From: Neelides folsomi
Taxonomy: Eukaryota > Arthropoda > Collembola > Neelipleona > Neelidae
Assembly: GCA_034687125.1 (NCBI GenBank)
Contig: JAQGBZ010000115.1
Location: 62,001 to 126,000, forward strand
Length of the DNA: 64,000 nt
Direction of reading: 5' to 3'
Shown: positions 13,101 to 25,457 of the stretch, piece by piece
How positions within the stretch are numbered: the stretch's first letter is position 1
Layout of the letters: every line of letters begins with the position of its first letter
Position numbers and translations under genes: made by a program
Notes under the pieces: model-generated
Database searches by the model: none
What the model saw: only the letters and a program-made list of their open reading frames with translations
Told to the model about the DNA's origin: nothing

Positions 13101-16100
13101 GGTAAATGGAACTTTGAAGTTTCATTTTATTTGGTGAAAGTTGTTGAAATGGGCCAAAGTGTGTTTGAGAGGAAGTTGATGGGGAAATTCAATTGTCATG
13201 AAATAAATCACTGCGTTGGTTTACAAAAGATGAACTTTTATTGCCTCTTTTGTGCCTTGTGATTTTCTCCAGTTTGTTGAGTTTCTTTCAGTCAGTTGGT
13301 GTTTGGTGTGTCATAATTTGTAGGGCTGGCCTTGGTCGTATTTATGTCATTTCTTAGGACCGGGTCGTGAAAGTGTACGTGTTTGGGCGGAGGGAAGGAA
13401 AAGTGTAAAATGGCATTTATGACTTTCTTGGGTCGTCTGGGACTCATCTGGTCCTACAAATTGGTCTTGGGAAGAAATGAGGGAAATGAAGTTTCTTTGT
13501 AATGGACGTCTTCCGATCCTTCCAATTCTTAGTTAACTTAGGAGAAAGTTAAGGAGATGGAAAATGAGGGAATTAGGGAGAGTTGAAGAGTTCCGATTTA
13601 ATTGGAACTTTGAAATTAGATCCGCCAAACTCTTCATCGGACTCCTTGAAGAAATCCTCCCAAATGCCTGAACAAATGCCTGAACCAATGTCTGAACCCG
13701 GGTGAACCCAACTACCCAAATTAAAAACAAAGGGAGTCGTTCGGGCTGCTAACTAGCTATAATTCCGCCCAACTTCCTCCCTAAACCCCATCGCCATTAA
13801 ACATAATAATCTAAGGAATTATTTGAACCTCATCGACGCTCTTCGCCTCTTAATCCACCATTTATATTCCTCTTTACCTAGCCCTCACTTCTTTTTAACT
13901 ACTAAAGAGAACTACGGATATTACTAGTAGAATAAATAAATAAATTTTAAATTCATTGTATTATACTAATTAATTTAAAATTTAGTAAATTATATAAGGA
14001 CAAATAGTGGACAAAATGAAGTTTGCTTATTAGTGTTCATTCTGCCTTGGGTATTTCCTCTAAATTCTCACTCAAATGTGATTATTCTGATTATAATGAA
14101 TTTTAATCCAATTAATGAATGTCGTTTATATTGAATAATTGAACTTTTAATTTTAATACATTTTTATAATTTGATAAAATTCACATGAATATTTTAATTA
14201 TAGTTAAATAATTAGTAAATGTTCACTTTATTTGTTAGATGAAATCAAATCTTTTATGAGGTTTTAAATATTCTTATATTTAATCCCAAATATAATAAAT
14301 CATGTATTTATTTGTGTGGAAATAATTTTGATTCGTTTCGCAAATACTTATCAAGTGAATAAATCAGGTTGAGTAGCGTAATGGGAATAATGAGTGTAAT
14401 AAGACTCATCAGGGAAGTTGAAATTCTTGAAATGCAAATGAAATTGGAGCTCTTAAAAGAAAACGAGTCTTGGAGGAATCTTATGACTTTGTGAGCATAT
14501 GCAATGTGAAAGAGGAGGAGAAAGATCTTTAAAGAATAGTTTACGGTCATTAATTAAGGAAATAATAAAATAAATTATGAAAGGGAAAGAGAGGAGTTGT
14601 GTAATTAGAGCTTAACGAGCTCCGATTCTCACCACATCGATGATTTGTGTGAGTGAGAGGCCGAAAGTGACATTGAGGGGCTCCGTGGCGACCCGGGAGG
14701 GGCGAATAGAATTGTCGTAGTCGTTCAACAGCCGACCGACCAATTTCCTCTCCACGTTCTCGCACTCCGACGATCCTACAAAAGACAATTGAGAAATTAT
14801 CACACAAAGGTTTGGATTAAAAGCTAATTAAGACATCTGAATAACTTTTATCATCAACGCTCCATTTTCATCTAGAGACCATAAAAGTAATCATTTTCAA
14901 TCTAAATCAAATTACATTTCATTTTCATAAACCAAACTTTCACTAGAAAGCTTAAATGATATAACTCATATATGGCACTGTATAAATTCTATTAAATGTA
15001 ATATACCATACATGATGTATGATACATCATTCCCATTTAATTATATTCGTTTCCTATCATTGTTTATTTTCTTGTTTTATGCATATATTCATTTTTTCAG
15101 TAATTTAGAACCATTTTTCGGAGTTTTGAAGTTGTGCTTATGATGAAAAAATATTTTATTTAGTTTTTAATCATTCTCCAATGTTTACTTTTGAAAAATT
15201 ACTTTTGTGTTTTTTTGAATTTCAAAATAAACTCACTCACTTGTCTGAGTGAAAGAATGAATGAAACTTTTGCATAATTTAAGCCAAGCAAACGTTAAAA
15301 TTTTAGCATTGAAAGTGTTTGTAAATTTTCCATTATTTTGTGTTTGATTATTAAATTAAAAATAGTTTGGTCTTTGTAAATATAATGTGCATAGTTGGTA
15401 TTTAGTTTTCAACGGTGGGATAGTAAATCAGTTAAATTCATCATCTGTAAAGTTTTTATCCTTCCCGTTTAAGTCTTTTGGTTGGAATAGCATGAATTTG
15501 GGTACAATAACGACCTGCAATGTTCATTAAAGTGATTTATAATAATCACATTATAACTTTCCTATGTTTTCCTACAACATTGTTCTCCTAATCGTCGATG
15601 TAATCTCTGTACAATCATCTTCATCTTTTCTCCTTTCTCTAATCTTACCATTTTGGAACAACAAACAATGCAAGTAAAATAATTAGAGCATGTAATATGG
15701 CCATTATTACTAAATTCTTAAATGTATGACTAAATGACATCTTGTATAGTTATAATAACAATTGAACAAACATTAAAACTTCTCTAACAGTGATCATTCC
15801 AAACTTTTATTATTTAACATATTATTGCAAAAGTATTAGAAAATAAATAAATTAAATTGGTGATATAAGGAATTCCTCATAATTCATCCAATGTCAAATT
15901 GAAGTTGAACAAGTTTACATTTGTGAACATTTATCAAAATCATATCTTTTTACTTTCCTCTCCTTTTGTGTTCTTCTTCATTCAATATTCGAATCGGATC
16001 AAAGAGAAAACATTCATTTTATTATGATGACTTACGAGCAAATTCCTCTGATAAATGGCCAACTCGGGTTCAACGAGCTTTGATGTAATAATGCAATAAG

Positions 16101-16545
16101 AATTATTATTAAACCTTTTCCTTATTTAACTTGTCTTACAAAGTCCAGATAAATACCAGAAAACTTTCTCCTTGTAAATAATCAGATATTTATATATCAC
16201 ATTTCCTTATTTCTCATATTCCGATATTTTATATTATATTCGGGCATTCTATTGTGAGATTGGGAGTAAATAGGAATAAAACCGGAGATTTGGTCTTGTA
16301 AGTTTCCCATAAGAATCTTATTACTACTTGGATGATTCGTAGGAATAAAAGCGAGTGACGGAATTTGATTTCCATTGTGGAGTTGTTGAGATTTGTAGAG
16401 CTTTTAGCCACTTCTTCTTCTTTCCCATTTTACTACCCAATGACGTTTGTTCCCATAAAGAACGAAGTTTCTTACCAATGAGAAGAAGGAAGAACAAAAC
16501 TGCCGTTGTGGTGGAACTCCCCAAACCCACAAATGAAACTTCCAT
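1175..16545 (-). CDS. Nicotinic acetylcholine receptor alpha subunit, 11 exons, 554 aa
   Basis: Ligand-gated cation channel subunit. Exons in transcript order: 16476-16545, 14633-14775, 10450-10494, 8152-8261, 7611-7794, 5650-5824, 5087-5266, 2757-2983, 2508-2602, 1528-1872, 1175-1265; all junctions agree in phase (1665 bases). Exon 1 is a signal peptide. The extracellular domain has [21 protein letters not shown] and the Cys-loop (C157-C171, 13 residues between, with FPFDEQEC). Loop C has the vicinal pair C221-C222 ([11 protein letters not shown]), which defines an alpha subunit. M1-M2 contain SGEKVTLGI (cation selectivity), M3 is in exon 8, the amphipathic helix before M4 in exon 10, and M4 in the last exon. 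The M3-to-loop segment (LNIHHRG... ILARVLCL) looks closer to alpha7/alpha9-10-like subunits than to typical insect alpha1-4. The cytoplasmic loop joins (exons 8-10) rest on phase and splice sites only and are the weakest part. Confidence 0.9.
3252..4568 (+). CDS. Unrecognised multi-pass membrane protein nested in an intron of the nicotinic receptor gene
   Basis: Exons 3252-3323, 3465-3683, 3848-4120, 4222-4273 and 4432-4568 join in phase to a 250-residue protein. It lies wholly within the receptor intron 2984-5086, on the opposite strand. Donors and acceptors are canonical (for example TTG|gtaaat, ttttag|ATT). Residues about 15-90 are very hydrophobic and would make two or three helices, with further helices near residues 100-125 and 155-180, then a hydrophilic tail of about 45 residues. 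The ATG used ([15 protein letters not shown]) is the first in frame; an extra 5' exon cannot be excluded. I recognise no family. Possible readings are a lineage-specific membrane protein or a highly diverged receptor-like protein. Confidence 0.65.
5267..5649. other. Receptor intron with AT-rich simple sequence
   Basis: Intron between the loop C exon and the M1 exon of the receptor gene. About 5380-5480 is dominated by repeated ACATAT/TACATA words. No coding signal seen. Confidence 0.5.
5825..7610. other. Receptor intron, no gene seen
   Basis: Intron of about 1.8 kb in the receptor gene. It has a few repeats of TTTTATAAGGT around 6310-6380 and otherwise AT-rich unique sequence. Short open frames here show no domain or splice support. 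Confidence 0.5.
8262..14632. other. Two long receptor introns (2.2 and 4.1 kb) around a 45-base exon
   Basis: Apart from the small exon at 10450-10494 this is intron. Locally less AT-rich patches (about 9300-9480, 12340-12660, 13300-13740) stand out and could be regulatory or lost exons, but no homologous protein reading was found in any frame. Confidence 0.5.
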
Positions 16546-19500
16546 GTCAAAAGTTGTCTGAAGATCTCTGTTTTGTTCTTCTGCTTAACTCAGACGTTCC
16601 ATCATGGAAGCGGAGGAAAGTTGGGTGAGGGAAAACATCCATGAGACAACTTCCACCAAAGACACCCAACGGGCTGAAGGTAGTCCGAGAATAACAAATA
16701 CCCTCGATGTCTTTCCTTTAACTATCTCCGATTCACTTCCCCCATCGATTCCCACCCCAATCCACTGAAACTGAAGGAAACTCAAATGACGTGCACTTCA
16801 CCCATTTCACTTTAAATGTCTGGGGGAAACTCAGGAGAAATTTGTCAAAACTACAAATACACGTCTGGGAAAACTCACTTAAGGAAAAATCCACTTTTGA
16901 TGATCAGAACAAACTCAATCTTCTTTTTCATTGTCTTTTACCAAGATATAAAATGATATATAATTGATTAATAATTCAAAAAGAAAAACTTTTGAATATT
17001 TTTCGAAATTCTTTAAAATTATATTTTATAAAAGTTTTTTAAATGGAGTTTAAGTATTTATCATTTTATTATTTGTCTGTTTAATTTAGAAGTTTTATTC
17101 TTAGATGATTTCAATTGTTTATTTAAAGGTATTTAATTGAGAATTTAAAATGTATCTTCTGTATTCTGTTTAATGTACCTTGTGCATTCTGAATTTAGTT
17201 CAAATACATTTTGTTCATTTTTGATGAGATCTTGAGAAAGTAACGTTGTGTCAAAGGATTTCAAGTGTGACCGAGTTTGGAGCCCTTTTTCTTATTCATG
17301 AAACTTGACCAATTCATGAATAAATGATTTGCTTTTGAATGACAGAAGTGAATTCAAAATTCGATCCATCAAGTTGACAAAAATGCCAAAAATACTAAAA
17401 GGTAAATCTTTATGTGAGCTTTTATTAACCTAACCTAACCTAACACATCAAGGTAAATAAAAATTGAATTTATTAAAATTCATGAACCAAAATGGGTCTA
17501 AAATTAATTTGTAATAAGTTTGAAATAAATGGTCTATAAAATACCTTTGTTAACCATTATAAAAGAATTATCCAAATGTAATTAATTAACGTTCATTAAA
17601 CCCGTTAATCCCATAAACTAATCCCATAAACTAATCCCATAAATATTACATCAATTTTGCCAATTTCAATCGGTTTTAATCCCAAAGTTTTTAATTATAA
17701 AGTTGAGATGAAATTAAAACTTTTCCATCTCCGATCAAGTGAATGTCAATTATGAAGATAATAAAGATCAATTATGTTGAATAAACGCAGCGTAAGATCC
17801 AACTTTTAATGGAAGATGAATGGGTTTGAGAATAGGAGTTAACGATAATCAATTGGAGTATGGTTGAAGGGAAGGTGTTGGTCGGAGGATGGGAAGATTC
17901 AGACTGAAGAGATCTCACAATCTCGCCCTTCTATTTAAACACAATTCTCCGGACCTCGGACCAATGTTAGAAAATCCCTTTCCCTACATTTCCCCATTTC
18001 TACCCGTTCACCCCGCTTTCTCGGGCTTCCCGTATTCCGTTTCTTCCCGTCGTTCCCATTTCAGCCGATTTCTCACATTTCGCCCTGTTTGAGATCATCA
18101 CGAAAAGAATATTTGTGGGGGCATAAAATTCCATTCAATCTCCTCAATTGGGATTCCAAGCATTTCCTTAAATATTTCTTATTTACTTCAAAATTCTTCT
18201 CATCTTTCCAAAAGTGAAAATAATATTTTCTTTCAACAACTCTTCAAAGCTCCCCTTCAACCTTCATAAAACCTGAATATAAAAATGTATAAGCTCCTTG
18301 AACCGAATCGTATCGAACAAAAAGTTTAATCCTCCTTAAAGTAGCCAAAGGAAGAAAATATGGAATTCTTATCTTACTCTTTTTTACCTCCACAATTCTA
18401 AACACAACCAAATACAAAACACACTCATATGAAAAAATGTGAAGAAGTGAAGTGCACATGAAGTTGAAGCAAATTATGAAAAAGTGAAGCGTAAAAAATA
18501 TTTTTTTACTACCGGAAGAAAATAAAAAATTCTATTTGGTTTATCCATTTAATTATCTACAAGTTTTATGATTTACAAATTATCTCTTTAATTTATCAAT
18601 TTTAAATGAACAAACCAACAAACATTAAAAATTTAAAGAGCTTATTTATGTTAATAAATTTAAATATTTAAATATAAATATTACCAATATCATTTATTAT
18701 GCATACTTATTAATCCTACAATCATATTATATTAGTTAGTCAGTAGGATTAAAATTTAAAGTTATATTGAATGTTTATATTCGATTAAAGTAATATTGCA
18801 TTTGAGGATAATATTATAAAAAAGCCATCAAAAGCATCCGGTTTTTCCTTGTATATAAAAAGGGCGTGTTTTTGGTTTGTAAATTGGGCGAGTGTTGTTG
18901 ATGAAGATGTTGGGTGCGGACGACGTGGAGAGATGAACCGAAGAATCCTAAACTTCCTCCCCGCCTACGAATAAAACAAGGCACCGATTCGGAGCAAGGA
19001 ATTGGTCCCGAGAGATTCCCTTTATAAATTCATTCCCCTTATAGCCTTCCTTTCTCCTTCGGTTAGAACTTGGAAGGATGAGCTTCGCTATTCCTTTCGC
19101 TTTGACGAGATGGGATTTTTTTTATCTTTTTCCTGTCTAACCTTTCGCTCCTTCCTCAAACGAGTGATGTGATGAGGCAATTGGAATACATAATATCACG
19201 AGTGAAATATTCTTTATTTATTGTCTAAAATGTCAACGAATTTGGGAAATGAATTCAAATCACCAAATTCTCCAAATAAATTTAATAAAAATTATTATTT
19301 AATTAAAACTTTCATACTAGAGTTTTAGAGTGAGACAAGAGACTAATTTATTATGAGAAATATTTTTATTAATAAATAAAGCTATTTAATTTTTATTTAA
19401 TCCACTTATGTAATAAATGATTAACTAAACCCAATAAAGGTTCGATCATGAAGAACAAATATTAAATGCAATTAACCGCAAACACTAAAATAATCAAGGA

Positions 19501-19693
19501 TTCAATTTATTTCAATATTGCATAATTAGTTTATTAGATAATTAATATTGTGTTATTAGATAACTAAACGATCGAGTTATAAGAAACATTTTCACAATGG
19601 AATTTATATAAAATTACATTGTGAATTGAAATGCGTGTAATACATGTACCATCTGCCAATGGATTAATATAATTATAATTAGTTTCATTTTCT
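16546..19693. other. Upstream region of the nicotinic receptor; intergenic
   Basis: About 3.1 kb without a supported gene. The stretch 16560-16900 just upstream of the receptor start is the likely promoter and 5' UTR, with no clear TATA box. A triple repeat of 13 bases (unit TAATCCCATAAAC) lies at about 17606-17645. GC-richer patches at 17880-18090 and 18880-19160 lack a protein I can recognise. Confidence 0.5.
17429..17443. repeat. Interstitial CCTAA (TTAGG) tract, three units
   Basis: Three perfect CCTAA units. TTAGG is the common arthropod telomere repeat. Such short internal tracts may come from break repair or from repeat-carrying elements. Confidence 0.6.
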
Positions 19694-20596
19694 ATAATGA
19701 GTAGAGAGCGGACTTCTATGCAATGGCATGTTTTTTATTTGTGAGGGATATCCATTCAAACTTTGGAAGTGAACTGATCCATAAAAACAAGGAATCTTCT
19801 GAGATTTTTCTCATGGCATGTCGAGCATATTTTCGGGTTTAGCGGCATATCGCCGACGTTCGTGCATATTTTGCCTATTTTGGCAATTAAAAATTTTCTT
19901 TTTAAATCGATTATTTAGATAAATAATTGCATAATTTAAACCAGATATAATAAAAATTCTATTAAATAATTGATTATATCTTATAAATAGTGATAATTGT
20001 GCTTTAGATATTCACTAGAATAGTATATTATTTAATTGTTACATTAAATTCAAAGTTAATCTCCACGTTTGTTAAAGTACAAATGAAATTGTGCTAGAAA
20101 GTGTTCGATCTAGGTATACAGATATACATATGCAATATACCATATACTCACTTAAGTAATTCGCTATAATCTTAATTTAGATCTTTTTTAAATGAGTTGT
20201 TAAGTTTAGGTATTTAATACAGGTAGAATTCATTAGAAGTATGTTCATTAGAAGTTTGTTGTTTTAAAATATCGTTATATTTTCTATTGGCTGAAAATCC
20301 ATATTATTTAGTTAACATACATAAGCATTAATAATGCCACAAGATAAAACAGGAACTTTTACAAATTAATTGAAAATATAAGAATTTATATATTTTTAAA
20401 AAGATGACTTATTGATTTCTGCTGTTTATTTATAAAATTTAGATTCTGTATACAAAATTTATTAAAAAGGATACACAATTATGCATGTTTTGCATGGGCA
20501 TATGCAACATTGGCATATTTCACCGTTTTTCCCTTGCATATTGCATGCATATAATCGCATTTGATAGGGCATATAAGTCCGCTCTCTAATAGTGAG
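19694..20596. mobile_element. Non-autonomous DNA transposon, about 890 bp, with 8-base target duplication (hAT- or P-like)
   Basis: Terminal inverted repeats TAGAGAGCGGACTTCTATGC (19702-19721) and, inverted, the same with one mismatch (20569-20588). The flanks are ATAATGAG (19694-19701) and ATAGTGAG (20589-20596), an 8-base duplication with one change. Subterminal parts are rich in the word GCATAT in both orientations. There is no transposase reading frame. An 8-base duplication is typical of hAT and P superfamilies; I cannot choose between them. Confidence 0.8.
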
Positions 20597-20652
20597 TAAT
20601 ATGAAACAATTTATGTGGGAGTGGAATGGCCAAACAAATGGAGTATATTGAA

Positions 20653-23600
20653 TTAAACAAGAAGAGCTTTTATCTCTTCGACCATTTTGGCTGTTGTAGG
20701 TTTAGAGTCTCCGTCAAAGTCATGACGTTGTTCGAGAATTCTTCTCATGACGGGTTTCTGAAGCCCCAACTTTGCCTGTCTCACCGCCCCACGCCAATCC
20801 AAATCATCGCAGTTCCAAATCACCTGTAATTTAATACACGAACATTCTTAATTTAACTTTTATAGAAACTTAACCTTTAAATTATATCATACCGCTATAT
20901 GCAGTTAAACATAATATGAATGTAGTTATCAAATGATTTTAATTAAAAGCTTCTGATTGAAATTAAATTCTATTTAGTTTAAAATGCCAATATTATTGTA
21001 TAAAATGCCAACCTCATTGAATGTTCTTCCTTTCTTGACGTAATGGAATTCATGAATGGCATTTGGGCACCTTGGTTCACAAATGATCCTCCCCATCTTC
21101 CTCGCCTTCTTCCGCTCCCCCGATTCCAAAGTCCCAAGGACGAACTTCTCAACCAAATCCCCGTGACATTTGAGGAACCAATAAAGAACCCGAAGGGCCA
21201 ACTGCCCTTCCGGCTCTACCAAAAGTCGATCTGCTTTTTCACAAGATATGTCCCATTCCAATAAATCGTCATTTAAAGCTTCAACTTTTGGTTCTTCACC
21301 AGCAACTCGTTGTTTAATTCTAAATAAATACAAGATTAATTAAATTATTAAATTAAGTTTATAATTAAGATTGCAATTAAGATTTAAATTCCTTACAATG
21401 ACCCAACTTGACTCGTAAGACGATTGACAGATTGATCAAAAATGAAATCTTCCAAATGACACAATCTTTCGGCCACTGCTGTTAAAATCGGATCCAATGT
21501 CTCTTTATACAACCCCTCTTTGTATTCATCCTTTTTCCCAGTCTTTTCGTAAATGTCTTTCAAAGGGAAGGAACTCACTAAATTCGGCCCCAAGTTAAGC
21601 AACTGCAACAATGCAGCAACAAAGAAATGAACACAAACATTGCTCCGTACAGGAACACAAGAATGCGGAACCAATTCTTCCATTTCTTCCGTCACTAATA
21701 GAAATCCTCTCGGGATGATTGAAAGCGTATCAGCGACTGTGTTAATTAAGAAATTGACCAAATCAGTCGAGGTTGGATTTTCCCCATTCCAGGCTTTTTT
21801 AAGTGCTGAGAGACAAAGAGCTTGAACAGGGCTTTTGAGTATTGGAAGCAAAAGATCAATCAATGCTTGGAACCATATGGGTTTTGCACGTTGAACCCAA
21901 ACTTGACTTCTTTCCATTGGGGACCAATCAACTGGACGGGAAAAAATTGTCCGATAGAGATTCAAAAGCCCTTCTTTTCCACATCCGTGCCCAATGATGT
22001 GAACCACGCAGGCTGAGACGGATTCGTTCCCGAGAACTTTTGGAAGAGAGTGGCAATCGGCCGACATGCAAGCGGCATTTCCGCATCGTTGGAATCCTCG
22101 CCCTTCGAGGAGCAAAATACCGGATTTGCCAAGAACGTTTGGAAATAAGTTGAGGATGAAACTTGCAACTCGACAATTGGACATTGTGATAACCTTTTGA
22201 TAAATAAATTAATTTGGTTAAATATTCGAATATAAAAATTAATTTTTACTTTATTAATTAATATAGTTGATTAAGGGTTAAAAGTTGGATTCTCATTGTC
22301 TTTTTTTGTAAAGTTTGGGCAGTTAGTTTTATTGTTAGTTAGAATAGCATTAAACTTATCGTTAAAACTAATAATTAAATAAATATTTGATTGATCTAGT
22401 TGAAATAAACACATTTAGGTATAAAAATAATTAAAAACTACTTACTTTATATAAAAGTGGCCAATGTGGTTTGGGCTGAGAAATCAAAAGTTTGAGATGA
22501 AGAAGAATCTTTTGTGCGTCTGGAACTTCTTTAGACTGTGGATCTTTTTTCCCCAATTTTGAACATAAAGTTCCAACGAGTTGCATCCATGGAGGTTTAT
22601 TCACATTTCTCGGATCACGTCCAACAGGTTCAACAAAATTAACAGCCGAAACACCACGACGAAAATTCTGTAACATTACAATTTAATAAAAATAACAAAT
22701 GTTCAAATGAAATGTTCAATATTGCATCAGCTAGCTTTAAAGCTTTTAGCCATAATGTTAAAAATTGAGAAATTGCTGTACTTTGTAAAGTATTTCCAGA
22801 GGAGTTCCAATAAGTAAAAGCGTTGCAGCAAGGCATTCACATTTTAAATGTATTGCATAAATGATTTTGGTCTTTCCGGGATCTCCTTCCCCACAAAATG
22901 TCACAGGGTCAGGAGTGAGAAAATACAAAAGTTCTTCAACGGATGATAAAATGTTCACAATATCACATACGAATTGACTTACGTTCACCTCGCTTGGCTT
23001 CACCTAAAAAAATCAATAAATTCATTTAATTATAAGTTCAATTAAAAAATTGTGATTAAAGCGGAGTAGTATTTCAACTAAAAATTAAAAGGTTGAATTA
23101 ATTGAATAATTGAATTTAATATTAAAAAATTGGTTGGATTAATTCCCTAATTTACCGAAGTGTATCTTGATGTGAGGATTGAAAGTGAATCGTTTAGAAT
23201 AATTGCAAGAATCCGTTGGGATAAAAGTGGTGGCATTATACTCCACATGTCTCGCTGCATACCTGAAGAAATCAAAGTTAAGATTTATATATGAAATAAC
23301 TAATTGTAAGAATAAGATTAAGATAAGTTGAACAGTTTAACTGATTGTGAGTTTAACTCTGAAGTGAACTACAAGTTTAGTATACTATAATATCAATAAT
23401 TAAAGGAATAATTAAATTATTTTATGGATTATTGGAAAATTACTGAGGAGAAAATAATTCCACATTTGTATGACAGGAGAACCGCGTTCTCCTTCATAAT
23501 ACGGCTGGATGGAATTCCAATTTTGTGAAGCTTCATCGTGAAGAATGTAAGTGGAAACAATGTTGGTTTGACATTGGAGCATTTGTTCTGAAATAACTTC

Positions 23601-24519
23601 CACCAATTCGCAGAAGCTTTTGTACTCGCCTTTAACTTTGCTCCTAAAATTAAGACAATTTGATAAAATTTGCAGTAATAAGTAATAACAGTAAGAAGCT
23701 TAACCACAAATGAGAACTTTTCCAATATTGTTGTAGTTATTCTAAATTTTATAAACTTTAATTTTAATTAAACGGATTATTCAACTCACTTTGAATCATT
23801 TTCGAATACTTCTTGGAAAATCCATAAATAATTCCTAATCATGACGATGTTTGAAATAATGACATAGAGATTTTCCAGCCTTCCCGACTCCGTGCATAAT
23901 TCTGAACAAGAAACAAGATGCGCTCGGAGTTTGGGGCAAGAATGAACCACAGCGTTGAGAAATTGCTTCATCGACAGTTCATCTCCTCTAAATGGCATTT
24001 TGTTCAGTCTTTCATTCTTCTCATTTGCTCGACTTTTCCCAAGAACTCCAAATCCAAATGACTCCAAGTCGATTCCTTCCATTTCCTTTGTAAAAGCTTG
24101 AATGTAAACGTCCCATGCGGTCGTAATATCACTAAATTAGAAAGTGATCAAAATCTGCTCTTAGTTATTTAAGAATTTAATAATATGATAAAAATAAATA
24201 AAATTATCTAGTATTTTAAATAGATTTTAATATGAAGTTAAAAAATTAACCAAAAGTCATGAGAGATATTTGGCGGATAATCCAAAAGACCGCCAACGAG
24301 ATGATCACAAACGACGTCCGTTTCCAACTCGTGCAATTTCAGCCGATCTCTCTCTTGGCCCAAATTCTTGTCAGTCTTAAAATTAAAAAGAAATTTAAAA
24401 AAGTGAGTTGGGTGAAAATAAATTTATTCAATGTGCAAGAAAGTGAGTAACAAAAAACGAACATAATCTACGACGTTCTTCTCAGCCAGCAGTAGATCCG
24501 TTAATTTAACACCCAGCAT
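20653..24519 (-). CDS. Uncharacterised protein of about 850 residues, 10 exons
   Basis: Exons in transcript order: first exon from ATG 24519 to about 24460-24475 (donor uncertain), then 24251-24375, 23790-24131, 23444-23643, 23156-23262, 22782-23003, 22446-22667, 21397-22193, 21013-21319 and 20653-20823. All later junctions agree in phase. The protein is largely helical and leucine-rich, without signal peptide or clear membrane helices, and resembles alpha-solenoid scaffolds in composition. A Cys-rich patch (RCGNAACMSADCHS) occurs at the start of the 797-base exon. The C-terminus (CDDLDWRGAVRQAK and following) is charged and ordered-looking. I do not recognise the family. The start codon is only 69 bases downstream of the frataxin stop codon on the same strand. 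Confidence 0.75.
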
Positions 24520-24587
24520 TTTGATCACACTTTGCAATTTAACTATTAATATTTAACTATCTATTTAAATATTCAATTGAAAAAATT

Positions 24588-25418
24588 TCAAGTTTTCGCA
24601 GTTCCATAAGAGCAGTTTGTTTTAAAATCAATGTTCGGGAGCTCAAGAATGGGTTTCATCTCATCGTTCAAGAGTTGATAAAGGGGGACTCCGTCGTGTT
24701 TGTAGATCCAAGTCCCGGAAATGAAATCGTATCTTTTGGGTCCACTTGTTGGGGAAGAGAGCCAAATCTGTTTATTGGGCGATTGCTTGTTAATGACGTA
24801 GATTCCGTGTTGGGAAAGATTCACGGTTAGGACCCCATTCTGAAAATTAAAATTAAAATATTTAATTGTGATATTAAGAAATAATGTTAGATGAAGAAAT
24901 TTTTCCCAGAAAATAAAATACTATAAAAAGTCATTTACCGAATATGTAACGTCCGTATCTTCAAGGTCCGATTCTTCAACCAATTCATCAAAATATTCTG
25001 TGAGTGATTCGAGAGTTTCTTCAGCTATATCATCATATTCAATGTCGCTAAATGAAAAAAATTCAACAATATTAACTATGAAATAATCCTTAATAATTTA
25101 ATAACATGGGTTATTAAATAAAATGTAAATGGTTGTCTTTTAATATTATTAATTATAATAATGAAAAGATTACGAAAGAGATTGATCCCCAGTGTCGGAG
25201 GAGCGGCTTCTGACTGTTTGATCGATAAATAGATTAAGATGATATTGATTCCATTTCGTTGTTCTAATCACCCAAAGTGGAACGACCGAACTCAAACTTC
25301 GATCAACAATAAAGGACGATTTGGGTCGAAGGAAAACTCCAACTCTTTTTGAATAGTTTTGACTAGAAATGTTATAAATGTGAAATCGAGAGCTGAGCCG
25401 TCTGACGAAATCTAACAT
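24588..25418 (-). CDS. Frataxin, mitochondrial
   Basis: Mitochondrial activator of iron-sulphur cluster assembly at the NFS1-ISCU complex. Exons 25174-25418, 24939-25047 and 24588-24839 join in phase to 201 residues, close to the usual length of about 200. The family core is clear: an acidic first helix (EETLESLTEYFDELVEES), then NGVLTVNLSQHGIYVINKQ, PNKQIWLSSPTSGPKRYD and HDGVPLYQLLNDE. The N-terminus starting MLDFVRRLSSRFHIYN is basic and hydroxylated, as expected for a mitochondrial presequence. An open frame continues upstream of this ATG but without another ATG. Identification is very secure. Confidence 0.95.
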
Positions 25419-25457
25419 TGTATTATTAGCAATTTTAATGTCAACGACTTGACACAA

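Noticed and set aside
16585-16785. Open frame upstream of the nicotinic receptor start
   Set aside because: Its start is not joined to the receptor, and the signal-peptide exon at 16476-16545 already explains the N-terminus; likely 5' UTR or promoter.
17889-18092. Open frame of 67 codons in a GC-richer patch
   Set aside because: Pro/Phe/Ser-rich composition, no domain, no splice partners; explained by base composition.
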